Assembly: GCA_905250115.1 (NCBI GenBank)
Contig: CAJNOI010000011.1
Coordinates: 248,001 to 312,000, forward strand
DNA length: 64,000 nucleotides
Source: Adineta steineri
Taxonomy: Eukaryota; Rotifera; Eurotatoria; Adinetida; Adinetidae
Direction of reading: 5' to 3'
Below the pieces are notes generated by a model that saw only the letters and a program-made list of their open reading frames with translations, made no database searches and was not told where the DNA came from. The translations under genes were made by a program, and so were the position numbers. Below are positions 14,343-25,536 of this stretch, in pieces. Numbering within the stretch: position 1 is the first letter of the stretch; the number at the start of each line of letters is the position of its first letter.

Positions 14343-14708
14343 AGAAATCAAAAAATTCATTAATAAAATAAATTTGTGACATCACATCTATTCCATACTA
14401 CTATTCTTTTTATTCCTTCATATAATTTCAAGAGAGACATTTGGATTATTTTATTTTAACAATATACAGAAGAAAATCAAGCGAAAAAATAAAATTTCTG
14501 TGTTATAAATAGATTAAAATGCTTCGTAATAGAAATATAAGTCATTTTATTTCAATTAGGACAAAACAACAAGAAAAACTTTTAACACCCTGCAATTTCA
14601 CATGTGTTTTAATTCTCATGAAATACATCTCCTATCATCTATATAAAATCGAATACTTTTATAATTTTTTATTACTTCAAATCCTTATTCATAAGCTTGA
14701 AAACAAGA

Positions 14709-15044
14709 ATGTTTAAACTTCTCGTCGTATTAGCATTGGTTGCTGCCATTCAAGGCCAACTTCCTGGTGGTTTCACAAATCGTCCTGAACTCGTTGATCA
14801 AGAATCTACAGGTGCTTTGGTTCGATTAGCAGTTCAAGAATTAAAAGATCAACAAAATCTTTTTGTATCACCAGTTAAAGTTCTCACTGTCGGCACTCAA
14901 GTTGTCGCCGGAATGAACTATCATATTGTTTTCACAGCTCGCTCATTTTCAACAGCTGGTGTTCTTACATGCACAGCTCGAGTTTATCAACACTTCACTG
15001 GTGTTCAAACAGTTTCCTCAGTTGCTTGTGATTCAAAATTCTAA
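14709..15044 (+). CDS. Secreted cystatin-like protein, copy 3 (canonical QVVAG loop)
   Basis: Intronless, 111 aa, ATG at 14709. Signal MFKLLVVLALVAAIQG, then QLPGGFTNRPELVD, and the textbook cystatin motif QVVAG within GTQVVAGMNYHIVF. This is the copy that identifies the whole array as cystatin-like. Two Cys (LTCT and VACDSKF). No Pro-Trp second hairpin is visible (YQHFTGVQ occupies that region). The retained QVVAG makes it the best candidate for an active cysteine-protease inhibitor in the array. Confidence 0.87.
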   Translation: MFKLLVVLALVAAIQGQLPGGFTNRPELVDQESTGALVRLAVQELKDQQNLFVSPVKVLTVGTQVVAGMNYHIVFTARSFSTAGVLTCTARVYQHFTGVQTVSSVACDSKF

Positions 15045-15350
15045 AAATTTATTAATAAAATAAATTTGTGACATCACATCTATTCTTTTTTTCTCTTCAT
15101 GTAACTTCAAAAGAGATATTTATGTTATTTTATTTTAACAATATTTAGAAGAAACTGAAGTGAAGAAACAGTCTCTATAAAATAAATCCTTTCATTTTCT
15201 ATCAGTAGAAAACAAAAAGAAAATATCTTAATACTATAAAGCCCAATATTTATTTTAATTTTCATCAAATATATATTCTATCTGTATAAAATCAAATAAT
15301 TTTATATTTTCTATTACTTAAAATCCTTATCCCGACACTTGAAAACAAAA

Positions 15351-15686
15351 ATGTTTAAACTTCTCGTCGTATTCGCATTGGTTGCTGCCATTCAAGGCCA
15401 ACTTCCTGGTGGTTTAACAAATCGTCCTGAACTCGTTGATCAAGAATCTACACGTGCTATGGTTCGATTAGCAGTTATCGATTTAAAAAATAAAGAAAAT
15501 CTTCTTGTATCGCAAGGTAAAGTTCTCAGTGTGGAAACTCAATCGGTTTCTGGAAGAATCTTTCGAATTGTTTTTCAAGCTCGCTCAATTTTAACTGCTG
15601 CTGTTCTTATATGCAGAACTGAAATTCATCAAAACATCAATGGTATTCAATCAGTTTTGTCAGTTGAGTGTGATCCAAAAATCTAA
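15351..15686 (+). CDS. Secreted cystatin-like protein, copy 4
   Basis: Intronless, 111 aa, ATG at 15351. Signal and N terminus are nearly identical to copy 3 (QLPGGLTNRPELVDQESTR). The loop is QSVSG, which still fits QxVxG. The region after the loop is more diverged (RIFRIVFQARSILTAAVLICRTE). It ends VECDPKI, like copy 3. Probably the closest duplicate of copy 3. Confidence 0.83.
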   Translation: MFKLLVVFALVAAIQGQLPGGLTNRPELVDQESTRAMVRLAVIDLKNKENLLVSQGKVLSVETQSVSGRIFRIVFQARSILTAAVLICRTEIHQNINGIQSVLSVECDPKI

Positions 15687-15900
15687 AAATTCTATTCCAT
15701 AATACTGTTCTTTTCTTCTCTTCATCTAACTTCAAAAGAGACATTTATATTACTTTATTTTAACAATAAACAGAAGAAACAAAGTTTCTGTAATATAAAT
15801 CCTTTAATTTTCAATTTAGACAAAACAAAACATCTGAGTACTCTAAAGTCGAATATTTATTTTGATTTCCATAAAATATATCTTAGATCTATATAAATTC

Positions 15901-16170
15901 AGATCATTCTGACCTTATTGAAGAAGCAAATATGCGTTCTATGATTTGATCTAAGCTAGCGATTTAAAAAGTAAAAATATCATTGTAACACCAGTTGAAG
16001 CTCTCAGTATCGCAACTAGATTTGTTTCTGGCATAAACTATAGAGTGGTTTTCGCAGTTTGCTCAACTTTAGCTCCTAATGGTGTTAGATACGTAGCCAT
16101 AATTTATCAAAAACTCAATGACGCTTCATCAATTACCACAGTTAAGTGTGTTTCAGAAAACTCTAAAAAA
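15901..16170 (+). pseudogene. Cystatin-like pseudogene, leader deleted
   Basis: The TATA-like CTATATAAATTC (15889-15900) runs directly into sequence matching codon ~25 onward of the paralogues (SDHSDLIEEANMRSMI), so start codon and signal peptide are gone. In-frame stops follow at about 15948 and in the next codons, and the reading frame shifts before TRFVSGINYRVVF, which still shows the cystatin loop region. The tail IIYQKL...TTVKCVSE is recognisable. No coding capacity is left. Confidence 0.8.
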
Positions 16171-16494
16171 ATTATTAATAAAATAAATTTGCAATATCAC
16201 ACCTACTCATACTTCTTTTCTTCATCTGATGTCAAAAGAGACATTTATATTATTTTATTTTAACAATATACTGGAGGAGATCAAGCGAAGAAATAAAATT
16301 TCTATGATATAAATAGATTGAAAATAAAGTCCTTTAGCATTCAATTAGTACAAAACAACAAGAGCCTATCTTTACGTTCTAAAGTGCAAACATGTGTTTT
16401 AATTCACATGAAATATATTTCATATCTATATAAAATCAAATATTTTTATGTTTTCTATTACTTCAAATCCTTATCCCGACACTTGAAAACAAAA

Positions 16495-16821
16495 ATGTTT
16501 AAACTTCTCGTTGTTTTATCATTGATTGCTGCCATTCAAGGCCAAATTGCTGGTGGATTCACAGATCGTCCTGATCTTCTTGAACAATCATCTACACGTT
16601 CTATGATTCGATTAGCAGTTAACGATTTACAAGCTAAACAAAATCTTCTTGTATCACCGGTTAAAGTACTCAGTGTCGCAACTCAAGTTGTAAATGGAAT
16701 CAACTATCGAATTGTTTTCACAGCTCGCTCAATGGGATCTGATAGTGTTCTTACATGCACAAGCAAAGTATATCAACAATTCACTGGTGTTCAATCAGTT
16801 TCCTCAGTTAATTGTGCTTAA
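16495..16821 (+). CDS. Secreted cystatin-like protein, copy 5
   Basis: Intronless, 108 aa, ATG at 16495, the position shared with the paralogues. A longer open frame upstream is promoter sequence conserved among all units. Signal MFKLLVVLSLIAAIQG, then QIAGGFTDRPDLLEQSSTR, loop QVVNG (fits QxVxG) followed by INYRIVF, and terminal SVNCA. With copy 3 it keeps the best cystatin inhibitory loop. Confidence 0.86.
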   Translation: MFKLLVVLSLIAAIQGQIAGGFTDRPDLLEQSSTRSMIRLAVNDLQAKQNLLVSPVKVLSVATQVVNGINYRIVFTARSMGSDSVLTCTSKVYQQFTGVQSVSSVNCA

Positions 16822-16860
16822 AAACAAAAACTGTTAAAATTTATTAATAAAAAAATAAAT

Positions 16861-17404
16861 TTGTAAGATCACATCTATTCATAGCAATATTATAACCTTG
16901 AAAACAATAACTAAAAACATGCTTGTGCCCATAGGAATAAATCTTCTAGACTCAGTCATCTGCTTCAATTCTCATGACATATATGCCTTACAGTTTTCTT
17001 TACATATCAGATTTTCTTTTTCCAAATAGAAAATAATTAAACTTGCTATTACTCCCATGACTGTCACGATGATTTTAGTTATTAATGATAAGCTATGTGA
17101 TGACATATATAATTATATAGATTTCATTGTCAATGATAATAGATGGTTTTAAATAGAAATAAATATTTCTATAATATTAAATAAATTAAAGGATTCTAGA
17201 ACAACGTTAATTAACAATCACATTATCTATACATATCAATTAAATAAACTACGAACGTATATAAATCTGTTTTCTTTTTCTGTGTATATCATTAAGATAT
17301 CCGTTTTAACCTCGAGTAAAATATGTTAAAATCGATAGACAATCATCAGATAAATGAATAATAAAGAAGAAGAAAAAGGAGAAAAAAATAATTTTTTTCT
17401 TTAC
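16861..17404. other. Non-coding stretch after the cystatin array
   Basis: AT-rich, no coding signal. Possibly intron of the ankyrin gene. Confidence 0.5.
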
Positions 17405-17470
17405 CATTAAATTATTAGTTGTGGTTGATCGAACCGTAGAATCTTCCTGTTCGTCTATGTTTAGTACCAT
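17405..17470 (-). CDS. Candidate alternative first exon of the ankyrin gene
   Basis: Minus-strand ATG at 17470 opens 22 codons (MVLNIDEQEDSTVRS...) ending at a GTAAAG donor in phase 0, which would join in frame to the exon at 11510 or at 9334. It is unrelated to any known domain, as is usual for ankyrin N-terminal exons. Support is only open frame, donor and phase; it could be chance. Confidence 0.3.
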
Positions 17471-17898
17471 ACTCAATATTGGATGTTAGATAAGCGAGCT
17501 ACAAAAGCAGATGAAATGGCGTATAGTTGCCTTTTTCTCTCCCTCTCTCTCTCTCTCTAGTCGATGTTAATGCTTTGTTTCCACTTTTCTAATATTATAG
17601 AAAAACTCTTATTCGCAATGGATTGACTGTCTTTCTTTTCCTTTTTCCTTTTTCCTGTATTCTCGTCATATATTGAACAGAACGCTCGGTCTAGCATTCA
17701 ATCCATAATTCATCTACAACATAAAAGAACACAACAAAATGCAATGACAAATACAACAAAAAAAAGACTAACTAAACCTTCTTTTTAGCTTATATTCTGA
17801 TCATTGTTATATAATTTCTTTTTCTCTCCTTCTTCTTCTTTATTTAACAAGATTTAATAGGAAACAAAAAGGAAGCGAAAGAACAGAAAAATTCTTAC

Positions 17899-17997
17899 CG
17901 TTGTTGTTTGCTGTATTGCTGATGATGAATAATTTGATGTATAATAAATCGGACTAGTTCCGGGACCATGATCAATATATGTCGGACTTGATAACAT
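17899..17997 (-). CDS. Candidate alternative first coding exon of the ankyrin gene
   Basis: Minus-strand ATG at 17997 directly follows a TTCTAG acceptor and opens 33 codons (MLSSPTYIDHGPGTSPIYYT...) to a good GTAAGA donor in phase 0. It lies only 160 bp past the ATAD3 stop on the same strand and cannot extend ATAD3, because joining there gives an early stop. The likely partner is the ankyrin gene downstream, with an intron spanning the cystatin array. RNA evidence would decide. Confidence 0.4.
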
Positions 17998-18157
17998 CTA
18001 GAACGAAGTTAACAAAACAAAAATGGGACTATTTTTGTTTTTATAATAAACGGAAAACTACTGTTTTATTGTTGTTTAACGAAAAGAAAAAAAAAAGAAA
18101 CACTGTGAAATCACTGCAGTGAGCACACAAAAGAAAATTAGCCTAAGAAAGATCTTT

Positions 18158-21100
18158 TTAACGTTCTTCTTCCGCACGCCATTCAACTTTTTTACGATGA
18201 CTTTCAAGTGAATCACGTAATTTTTTATCTATCATTTCCTCTGTTAATGTTCCATCTTCCGAAGCATAAGCAGATGCCTAAAAAAGAAGAAAGAAAATGA
18301 AAAGAATAGATTAGTCGCAAAAATGAAATCAACTAACTTGACAAGCGGCAAGTAATTTAGCTATTTCACGACCAGAAAATCCATCAGTACGTTGAGCTAA
18401 CTCTTCACATTTCTTTTCAAAATCAAATGCACCGATTTTAATTGGACTAAAACAAAATATATGAAATTATTTCATCTGATTAATTTATCTATTTATTTAT
18501 TTACCGACGACGTTCAGCGGATTTCAAAATATATGTATCAAAATACAGATAAGTCATTCGACGACGTTCAGCTAGAGTCGGTAAACTAAATTGTACCATC
18601 TCATCAAGCCGATCATTAACGGCCCAATCAAACTGTTCGGGTTCATTACTTGCAAGTACTAGCATAAAACTAGAGAAGAAAAAAGGAAATATATTCACAT
18701 TTATCATCATAATTGTTAGAATGAAAGAAAGAAATCTTTCATTATACATTTGAAAAATGATCAGAGATAGAACTAATATTATTGTATGGAAGGAAAAAAA
18801 ACAATCATTTCGTGATACACTGATATATATATATATATATTATTCTTTCCTCTCTCCTTTGAACTTACCGATTTGACTGTTCACCAGTTCGATAAAGAAA
18901 TGCATTCAATGCTGCACGCATATCTTCCCCGATTTTTTCCTAATAAATCAAATCAAATCAAATAGTTGAGAAAAAAAAGGAGAAAAAAAAACTATATCAT
19001 ATTTACAGTTGCTCGTTTTCTTAAAAATGCATCCGCTTCATCAATAAATAACAAAAGACCACGACCACTTGTTTGCGACCAATCAAATACTTTATGTATA
19101 GCAGTAACTGCATCACGGCCTAATGGTGCTACATCACCACCAGTCATTATAGCATAATCGAGACCTGAATGTGCAGCTAATTTCTACGAATAAAATTTAA
19201 CATCTTTCTTATCCAATTATTTTATTTAATCAAATCATTACCTTAGCAAATAGAGTTTTACCTAAAAAAAAGGAGAATGATTTTTTTATTTATTTAAAAA
19301 AGAAAAGTTTTTTTTCTTCCTTACCCGTGCCCGGAGGACCATGCATAAGTAAATTTCTAAATAAACCATGATTTCTTTTTGTAAATCGTGTTGAAATAGC
19401 TATTTCACGTAAACGTGATTCAAGTACTGGATCAAGTACAACACCTTGCAATGAATCTTCTGCTTTGGAAAAAAAAACACGTCGTATTGTTTTCACCGGT
19501 GAACGAAATGCAGTAAGTACTGTATTTCGTGATGTTTCTCGAATTAATGATGGTTTACCAAGACGTGAATCAAGATATTTAACTGCTGTTTGTGTAGCAC
19601 CGCGAGCAGAATAAACACCAAGAGCAAGTAAAGTAATACCGCCAGTCTATAATGTAATTAATTCTATTCTTTCTTTTGTTAAAAAAATCTTGCTTGATAT
19701 AATTTTTTAAACAAAAATTATTATGAAAAGAGGATTAAAGCATTTCCCTTTCGAAAAACTAATTGTGCACAGGCTAAGTCGCTAATTATTGATAAAGAAA
19801 AAGGATTAGTATGTTATACACCACTCTATTATTCACAAAAGCATATCAATGAGACTGGAAACATAAATATACTTTTTTTTTTTTTAGAATTCTATTATAA
19901 TGGCAGGCAGGTTATATTTGGTTAACCTTTCATATGACATATGTCGGAGTCTAACGAATCCGTTCTAATACAGCTAATTATTTTCCCTAGACAACTGATT
20001 AGTTTTCGAATGTGAAGTATTTCAAGGTTTATATATATATCATATTTTGTTGAGTAATTAATTTGAAAGAGTATCAGTATACTCAAAAGTATCATTTATC
20101 TTAGTTGAGTTCAGTTTCATAAACAACTCTGATATATGTTTCGGAAACGTGTTTAATAAATTTTTAAGTGATCATTATGAGTTAATCGAAGAGAAAAAAA
20201 GCAATTAGTTTATTTTAACGGCGGGAAAATGATTTCTATATTTACTTACAGCCATGAGAACTTTACTTGGATTTTCAAGTAAAGTTGTTATACCACTTCC
20301 AACAACCGTACCAGCTGTTTTAATACTTTCAAGAACAGTTTTACGTTGTTCTTCCGCTTTAAGTTTAATTTGTTCTAAATAAATTTCACGATTTTCACGT
20401 TCAACTTGTGCTTTGCCTTTTAATTCAGCTTCAAGTCGTTTCATTTCATATTGATGACGAACTTGTTCAGCGTATTCAATTGAACCTAAATATAGCTCAT
20501 TTATAAAAAAAAATGAAAAGAAATTTGAAAGAACTAACGTTGTTTCATTTCTTCTTGTTTTCGTACTGATTCTTCTTGACGACGACGTTCTTCATCTTGT
20601 AATCGAGCCTAATGATAAAACAATTGTTAGCATTATTTAATGTCTATACGTATATATATGTATTACCTGTTCAGCAGCTTGATCTTGCATACGTTTACGT
20701 GCTAATTGATCTTGAAATTTTGCTCGCTAAGAAAACAATAGAGATTAGAATGAGAAAATGATTGATTGATAAATAATACTTCATTTTGGTGATGAGTTTC
20801 ATCATTCATCATTCGTCTTTTTTCTTCATTTAATTGTTGTTGATGTTTAAAACGAATTTCTTCTTCATGTTGTGAATATTCCTATTTCAAAAAAGAAATG
20901 ATTTATGAAGTCGGTTCATTATTAAAATAGAAGTACCTTCATTTGTTTTTGAATTTCAAGTTGTTTAGTTTGTTCTTGCATTTTAACAACATCAAATGCT
21001 TGACTTGCATATTCTGAAGAAAAATATTAAAACGAATCAAATATATTTTATCTGTATTTACGTGATCGTTCGAGTTCTTTAGCTGCTTGTGCGGCACGTT

Positions 21101-21278
21101 CAAGAGCAGTTGAATCAAATTTATAGATAGATTCACGTCCAGCGAATTGTTTCGAGTCAGAATTATTTGATAATGGTTTATCATTTCCACTATTACCAGA
21201 TGATCCATCTCCGCTACTACCAGAATTTTGATTTGGTAGATCAAGCACCGGTTTTTTATACCCAAAAATCCACGACAT
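18158..21278 (-). CDS. ATAD3: ATAD3 mitochondrial AAA+ ATPase
   Basis: Thirteen exons: 21278-21062, 21013-20937, 20881-20780, 20726-20667, 20608-20539, 20485-20250, 19646-19325, 19261-19242, 19183-19007, 18939-18869, 18669-18505, 18446-18338, 18277-18158. They total 1746 nt (581 aa), close to the usual family length. Starts [10 protein letters not shown], then a Q/E/R-rich coiled-coil half ([18 protein letters not shown]...), a membrane segment ([14 protein letters not shown]), Walker A GPPGTGKT split over exons 7-8, Walker [13 protein letters not shown], and [19 protein letters not shown] with the sensor/arginine region. The family spans the inner mitochondrial membrane and organises nucleoids and cristae. 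Exon 8 is a 20-nt microexon. Intron 19647-20249 (about 600 bp) holds nothing recognisable. Confidence 0.95.
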
Positions 21279-21809
21279 CTGAAAAATTCAATTGAAAAAA
21301 TGTACCTACGAACACGAAAATTAGCTGATGTAATGTTTAATTCGATGTGAAAATTTCTATTTTTTTTTGACTAATATGAAGATGATAGGATTAATGAATC
21401 ATTATAGAGATGATACTCATTAATGTTCCTCGATTTCGATTGTATGCCTGGAATATTGAACAAAGAAGTTGAAAAATGTTTTCATACTGGCGAATAAGGA
21501 ACGAATAATGATAAAAGGTTAAGTCCTCTAAAGGTGTCGCTTACTCAACATAAACATTGATTTTAATTCTATTATTCATTAAATAAAAAAATTATGTAAG
21601 ATAGAAATAGAATTTTTGAAAATAAATTTTGAAAAAAAAATTTATTCAATATAAAGTTTCTTTATCAGATCGTATGGCTATTCAAACAAAAGTAACTTAA
21701 TTCTATTGGTTGATTTTTTATTACGAAGAATAAGCAGTAGTCGACGACGAAAGACTTTCTATCTATTCGAGATCGAGAAGATAGAATATTTGATATTTAG
21801 TTTATAAAA
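21279..21809. promoter_or_regulatory. Divergent intergenic region between ATAD3 and an RRM gene
   Basis: About 530 bp separate the two start codons, which point away from each other, so both promoters must lie here, possibly shared. AT-rich, with an unusual higher-GC patch near 21740-21780 (GTCGACGACG). No specific binding site can be named. Confidence 0.5.
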
Positions 21810-23189
21810 ATGCCAACAAAACTTTATGTTGGTAATATACCTGAATTAATAAGTTCAACTGAATTGAAAGAATTATTTGAAAAATATGGCAAAGTATTAG
21901 AATGTGACATTATTAAAGATTATGCTTTTGTTGTAAGAATTTTTTTGTAATAATAAATCATTTATACGATTAATTTTTTTTTTCTTTGTAGCATATGGAA
22001 GATGCAAGTAAAGCAAAAGCATCTATAGCTGCTTTAAATGATTTTAGTTTAAAAGGAAATCGTATTAGAGTTGAAGTAAATATTTAATTGTCAAGTTATA
22101 TTATTTAATTTATATTTACTTATTAGATGTCAACAACACAGCTACGAAATTCAGGTCGTTCATCGTAAGTTATTGTAATTTTATTTTAATTCAGATATTT
22201 TATATGTTGGATATAGTCGTCGTGGAGATTCACCACGTCGTCAATCAAGTTCTATGTCGATGCGTTCGTCTCGGTTTGTTTAATATTTTATTTAATAAAA
22301 TATATTGATATGTTTCTATATTCTATTAGTCGAGAATATCCAATGATGTCGTCTAGTCGAAGTGGCGGTTATTCTGGTGGAGGAGGAGGCGGCGGCGGCG
22401 GTGGACCCGATCGATCTTATCCGAGTATGCGTAGTAGCTATATGGATGCAAGATCTCGTCCGTATGATTCACCTTATGAACGTCAACGAATGCCACCACC
22501 ACCACCGATGAGTTATACTGATCCGTACAGTATGCGAGGTGGTCCTATCGATATGTATGGTCGCGATGATTTTTATCAACAACGAGGACCACCAATGCCA
22601 ATGGCTGATCATTATGGACGCGGACCACCAATGCGGTATGTCGATATTCGTGCATAGTAAAAGAGAAATACGGTGTTGAAAAAATGTCGATTTTTTTCTT
22701 TTTTACTTCTCTTTCTCTCTTTCGTTCAACTAAACGTCCATATTGGTGGAAATCAATTTCAGGTCAAATTACGATCCGTATTCAGCATATCCAACCGGAC
22801 CAAGTTCATTGGGACCAATGAGAAGGTAAGCAAGAGATATCCTGCAACAGAAAATACGTACGTACGTCCGTTCGTTCGTCTGTCTGCTTATTTTAAAATA
22901 ATTTATTACAAAAAGTTGGTCGTGATATTTGAATTTAATGACTAGGATATTGATTTATACACGAGATAGTTAGAATAATTTAATAGGAAAAAAAAAGAAA
23001 GCAAACAAATATATATCGTTTTTCGTATTCATCTACTCTTGTAATAGTCGATATGCTGCATCACCACCATCGTCACGTAATGGATTAGGACGTTATGGTT
23101 CACCACCACGATCATCATCTTCACGTCGCCCATCTAGACGATCACCGCCGCCGCCATCATCATCCAATTCATCACGATCACGTCGTTAA
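21810..23189 (+). CDS. RRM RNA-binding protein with Gly-rich and Arg/Ser-rich tail
   Basis: Seven exons: 21810-21932, 21992-22075, 22127-22164, 22217-22273, 22330-22635, 22763-22825, 23048-23189 (270 aa). Residues 1-70 form one RRM with RNP2 (KLYVGNI) and RNP1-like (KDYAFVHME); [18 protein letters not shown] resembles the RRMs of the RBM4/Lark/RBM14 group. The tail is low complexity: SR and RRGDSPRRQ, a run of ten glycines, then Pro/Met/Tyr/Arg repeats (RGPPMPM, GRGPPMR) and a C-terminal RS/SPP stretch ending SSRSRR. Suggests a nuclear splicing or mRNA-binding factor prone to condensate formation. The second RRM and zinc knuckle of true RBM4/Lark are absent, so orthology is not claimed. Confidence 0.85.
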
Positions 23190-24127
23190 TATATATTTGG
23201 AAATATTTGATTCGAATACTTCTTGAACAAATATGCGAATATATTGATTTGTTTCTTCAAATAGTCAGACAAAGTTTTCTATTGTCCTATGTTTCGAAAT
23301 AATGAGCCTAATAAATCATCTTGTTTTTTTTTTGTTTCTTGTGTGTGTGTTTATTTGTGTACAAGTAATAAATCAGAAACAAATCTGTATTACATTTAAT
23401 AAACTAAACATTTTTAATTTCTAATACAATGATATATTAAAAAGAAAGCATTTACTCATATACGAATGTGAATTTTTGTTCCAAATCACTTAAGAGTCAA
23501 TTGCGACTGATTATTAATTAATCATACATTGCTCTACATTCTTAATCTCTTCAATGGCATGATATTATTTCATTCTGAGCAAATGACATCAAATTCTCTA
23601 ATAAAAACAATCGATCATGGCACTTTCGCCTATGACAAATAGACGTACGATTCTCCTAATCGATTAATATATGACAATAAAATATTAACTACTCGCATTC
23701 TTGTCATATACAAGTGAAAACATACACTAATAAATATCGTTTAACTCTTCTATACGGAGTAATTATTAATTCACATAATATCTTTTTCTTGTAATAGTGT
23801 TCATGTTTGCTTTTCTTCAATTTTGTTTCTGAGCGATACTATTCCTTCTTTCCATCATATGGTATTTGTAAGTTGATAGTGGCATTTTTCTGTCGTTCGT
23901 TCGCACACTTATTCACTCATTTGCATGCACACATTCAGCATTTGCATTGAATCAGCGATTTTCCGTTTCCTGTTATCGAAAGTGCGACATATAAAAAAAA
24001 AAGAAACTAGAAAGAAAAAGAAGAAAACCAGAAAAAGAAAGAACATTTCTGTTGTAACTCTTCGTTTCGCCTGTCATTCGTTATACCGTTCTGGAAAATA
24101 TTACATATATACTAAAGAAAAATCATC
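23190..24127. other. Intergenic, no gene seen
   Basis: AT-rich spacer between two plus-strand genes. It begins with the 3' UTR of the RRM gene (GT microsatellite near 23341) and ends with a purine-rich run (23994-24040) and the 5' region of the 7B2 gene. Confidence 0.6.
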
Positions 24128-24946
24128 ATGCAATATAATAATTTATCGATATTTACTACAATAATAATTCTTCTTATATCGAAAAGTATTCGAGGAGTTG
24201 ATTGGATAAATTATGATTTATCATCTTCGAATTTGGATACAATATATGATGATGATAATGATGATTCTAATCAATATATAAGTGCATTAACACGTGATGA
24301 TGAACAAGAAATCCATAGTCCAGTTATAACCGGTTATAAATATGTGTCAGGTAGAATTTCATTTCATTTCTCATGTATAGTTTTATTTTATTTTATTTTT
24401 TAATTTAGGTGGAGCAGGTGAAGGTCAACAACATTTAAGTCCAAGTGGTGAAATTTCGAATCGCCCTGAAGTTAAAACAGATGAAGAATTAAAATCCTAT
24501 TGTCATCCACCGAATCCTTGTCCCATAGGCTTTGAAAGTAAAATTATTATAGATAAAAGTTCGTTTTTTTTCACTAATTTATATTTCTAGGTGATGATTG
24601 TGATTCATCACCAATGATATTATTTACTGCTGATTACAGTCGATTATATCAATCAGAACAAAAGTGTCAATGTGACACAGATCATGATAAATGTTCAACG
24701 AAGAATATTTTTAATGTTGATAAATCAAATGATAGTTTAAAACGATCACGACGTGTTGGACGAGTGTATTAATTGTTTTAATAACGAAAAAAGAAATATC
24801 TCATATCATTATCTTTTTTTTCTCAAAAGGATGTTCATTCGACTGAACAAACAAAAAATACATCCAAAGATCGTAATTTATTTCATAAAGGGCAAACATT
24901 ACGTTTCCATGTTGCTAAAAAATCGCCAAACAGTATAACGATTTAA
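24128..24946 (+). CDS. SCG5: Neuroendocrine protein 7B2 (secretogranin V), PC2 chaperone
   Basis: Four exons: 24128-24350, 24409-24537, 24591-24763, 24830-24946 (213 aa). Signal peptide MQYNNLSIFTTIIILLISK; acidic propart (YDDDNDDSN); the 7B2 core GGAGEGQQHLSPSGEISN, matching vertebrate GGAHEGLQHLGPFGNIPN; and YCHPPNPCPIGFESDDC, the Pro-rich PC2-binding segment. A furin-type site KRSRR follows. The last exon encodes the C-terminal peptide with VAKKSP, equivalent to the PC2-inhibitory VVAKKSVP of 7B2. The known role is folding and timed inhibition of prohormone convertase 2 in the secretory pathway. The last intron (66 nt, GTGTAT donor) is a multiple of three and contains an in-frame stop. AATAAA follows near 24957. 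Confidence 0.92.
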
Positions 24947-25536
24947 ATTAAATTAAAATAAAAGTAAAAAAATGAAAATGGACTTTGTTTTGTGTTTTGT
25001 ACTAATAGACTATTTCACATGCTAGCATGAAAGACAGTGTGAGAGAAAAAGAAAACTATTAAGAAATAATAAGTATGATGTCATCAAGAGAAAAAAAGAA
25101 ATGATTTCCTATACGAGAAGCCACTTTAACATCATCAAAATATTTCCGACAATTTTTCTCATAAAATACTGATAATTCTCTTTAGAAATAAATAAATTCG
25201 AGTTTTCACATATAATACTAATACGAATATAAACTCAACCTATAATAAATAAATAGAACATTCATCATTCTATATTGTTAGCATGTTTACAAGTTTAATT
25301 ATTATTCTATTCTAGAATTACCAGATTGAGAACTAATATTATATATTGTGATTTTGAATTTGAAAAAGTATTGGTTATAATTTAATATAGATTTGAACTT
25401 GTTAACCTTTAAATATATTAATAAGTGTCAAATGTGTCTGTCTTATATGAAATAATAATAAACAATGACAGGAATAAAAATTGTATTTAAATAATATTCA
25501 ATATCCCCGATAGAATAAAATATCAATGTTTTAGTT
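24947..25536. other. Convergent 3' intergenic region
   Basis: Lies between the ends of 7B2 (plus) and the dynein fragment (minus). AT-rich with AATAAA-type signals on both strands; no gene seen. Confidence 0.6.

Larger units (their letters stand above)
13127..16860 (+). repeat. Tandem duplication array of cystatin-like units
   Basis: Each unit (about 500-680 bp) carries the same order: TTTTATTTTAACAATATACA block, TATA-like CTATATAAA, TATTTTCTATTACTT, gene, AATAAA. Block positions near 13133, 13790, 14448, 15126, 15755 and 16252 give the unit lengths; the short unit is the pseudogene with the leader deletion. Pattern fits unequal crossing-over or segmental tandem duplication. Confidence 0.8.

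Noticed and set aside
22673-22945. 90-codon plus-strand frame overlapping the RRM gene
   Set aside because: Out of frame with the exon 22763-22825 and mostly intron sequence.
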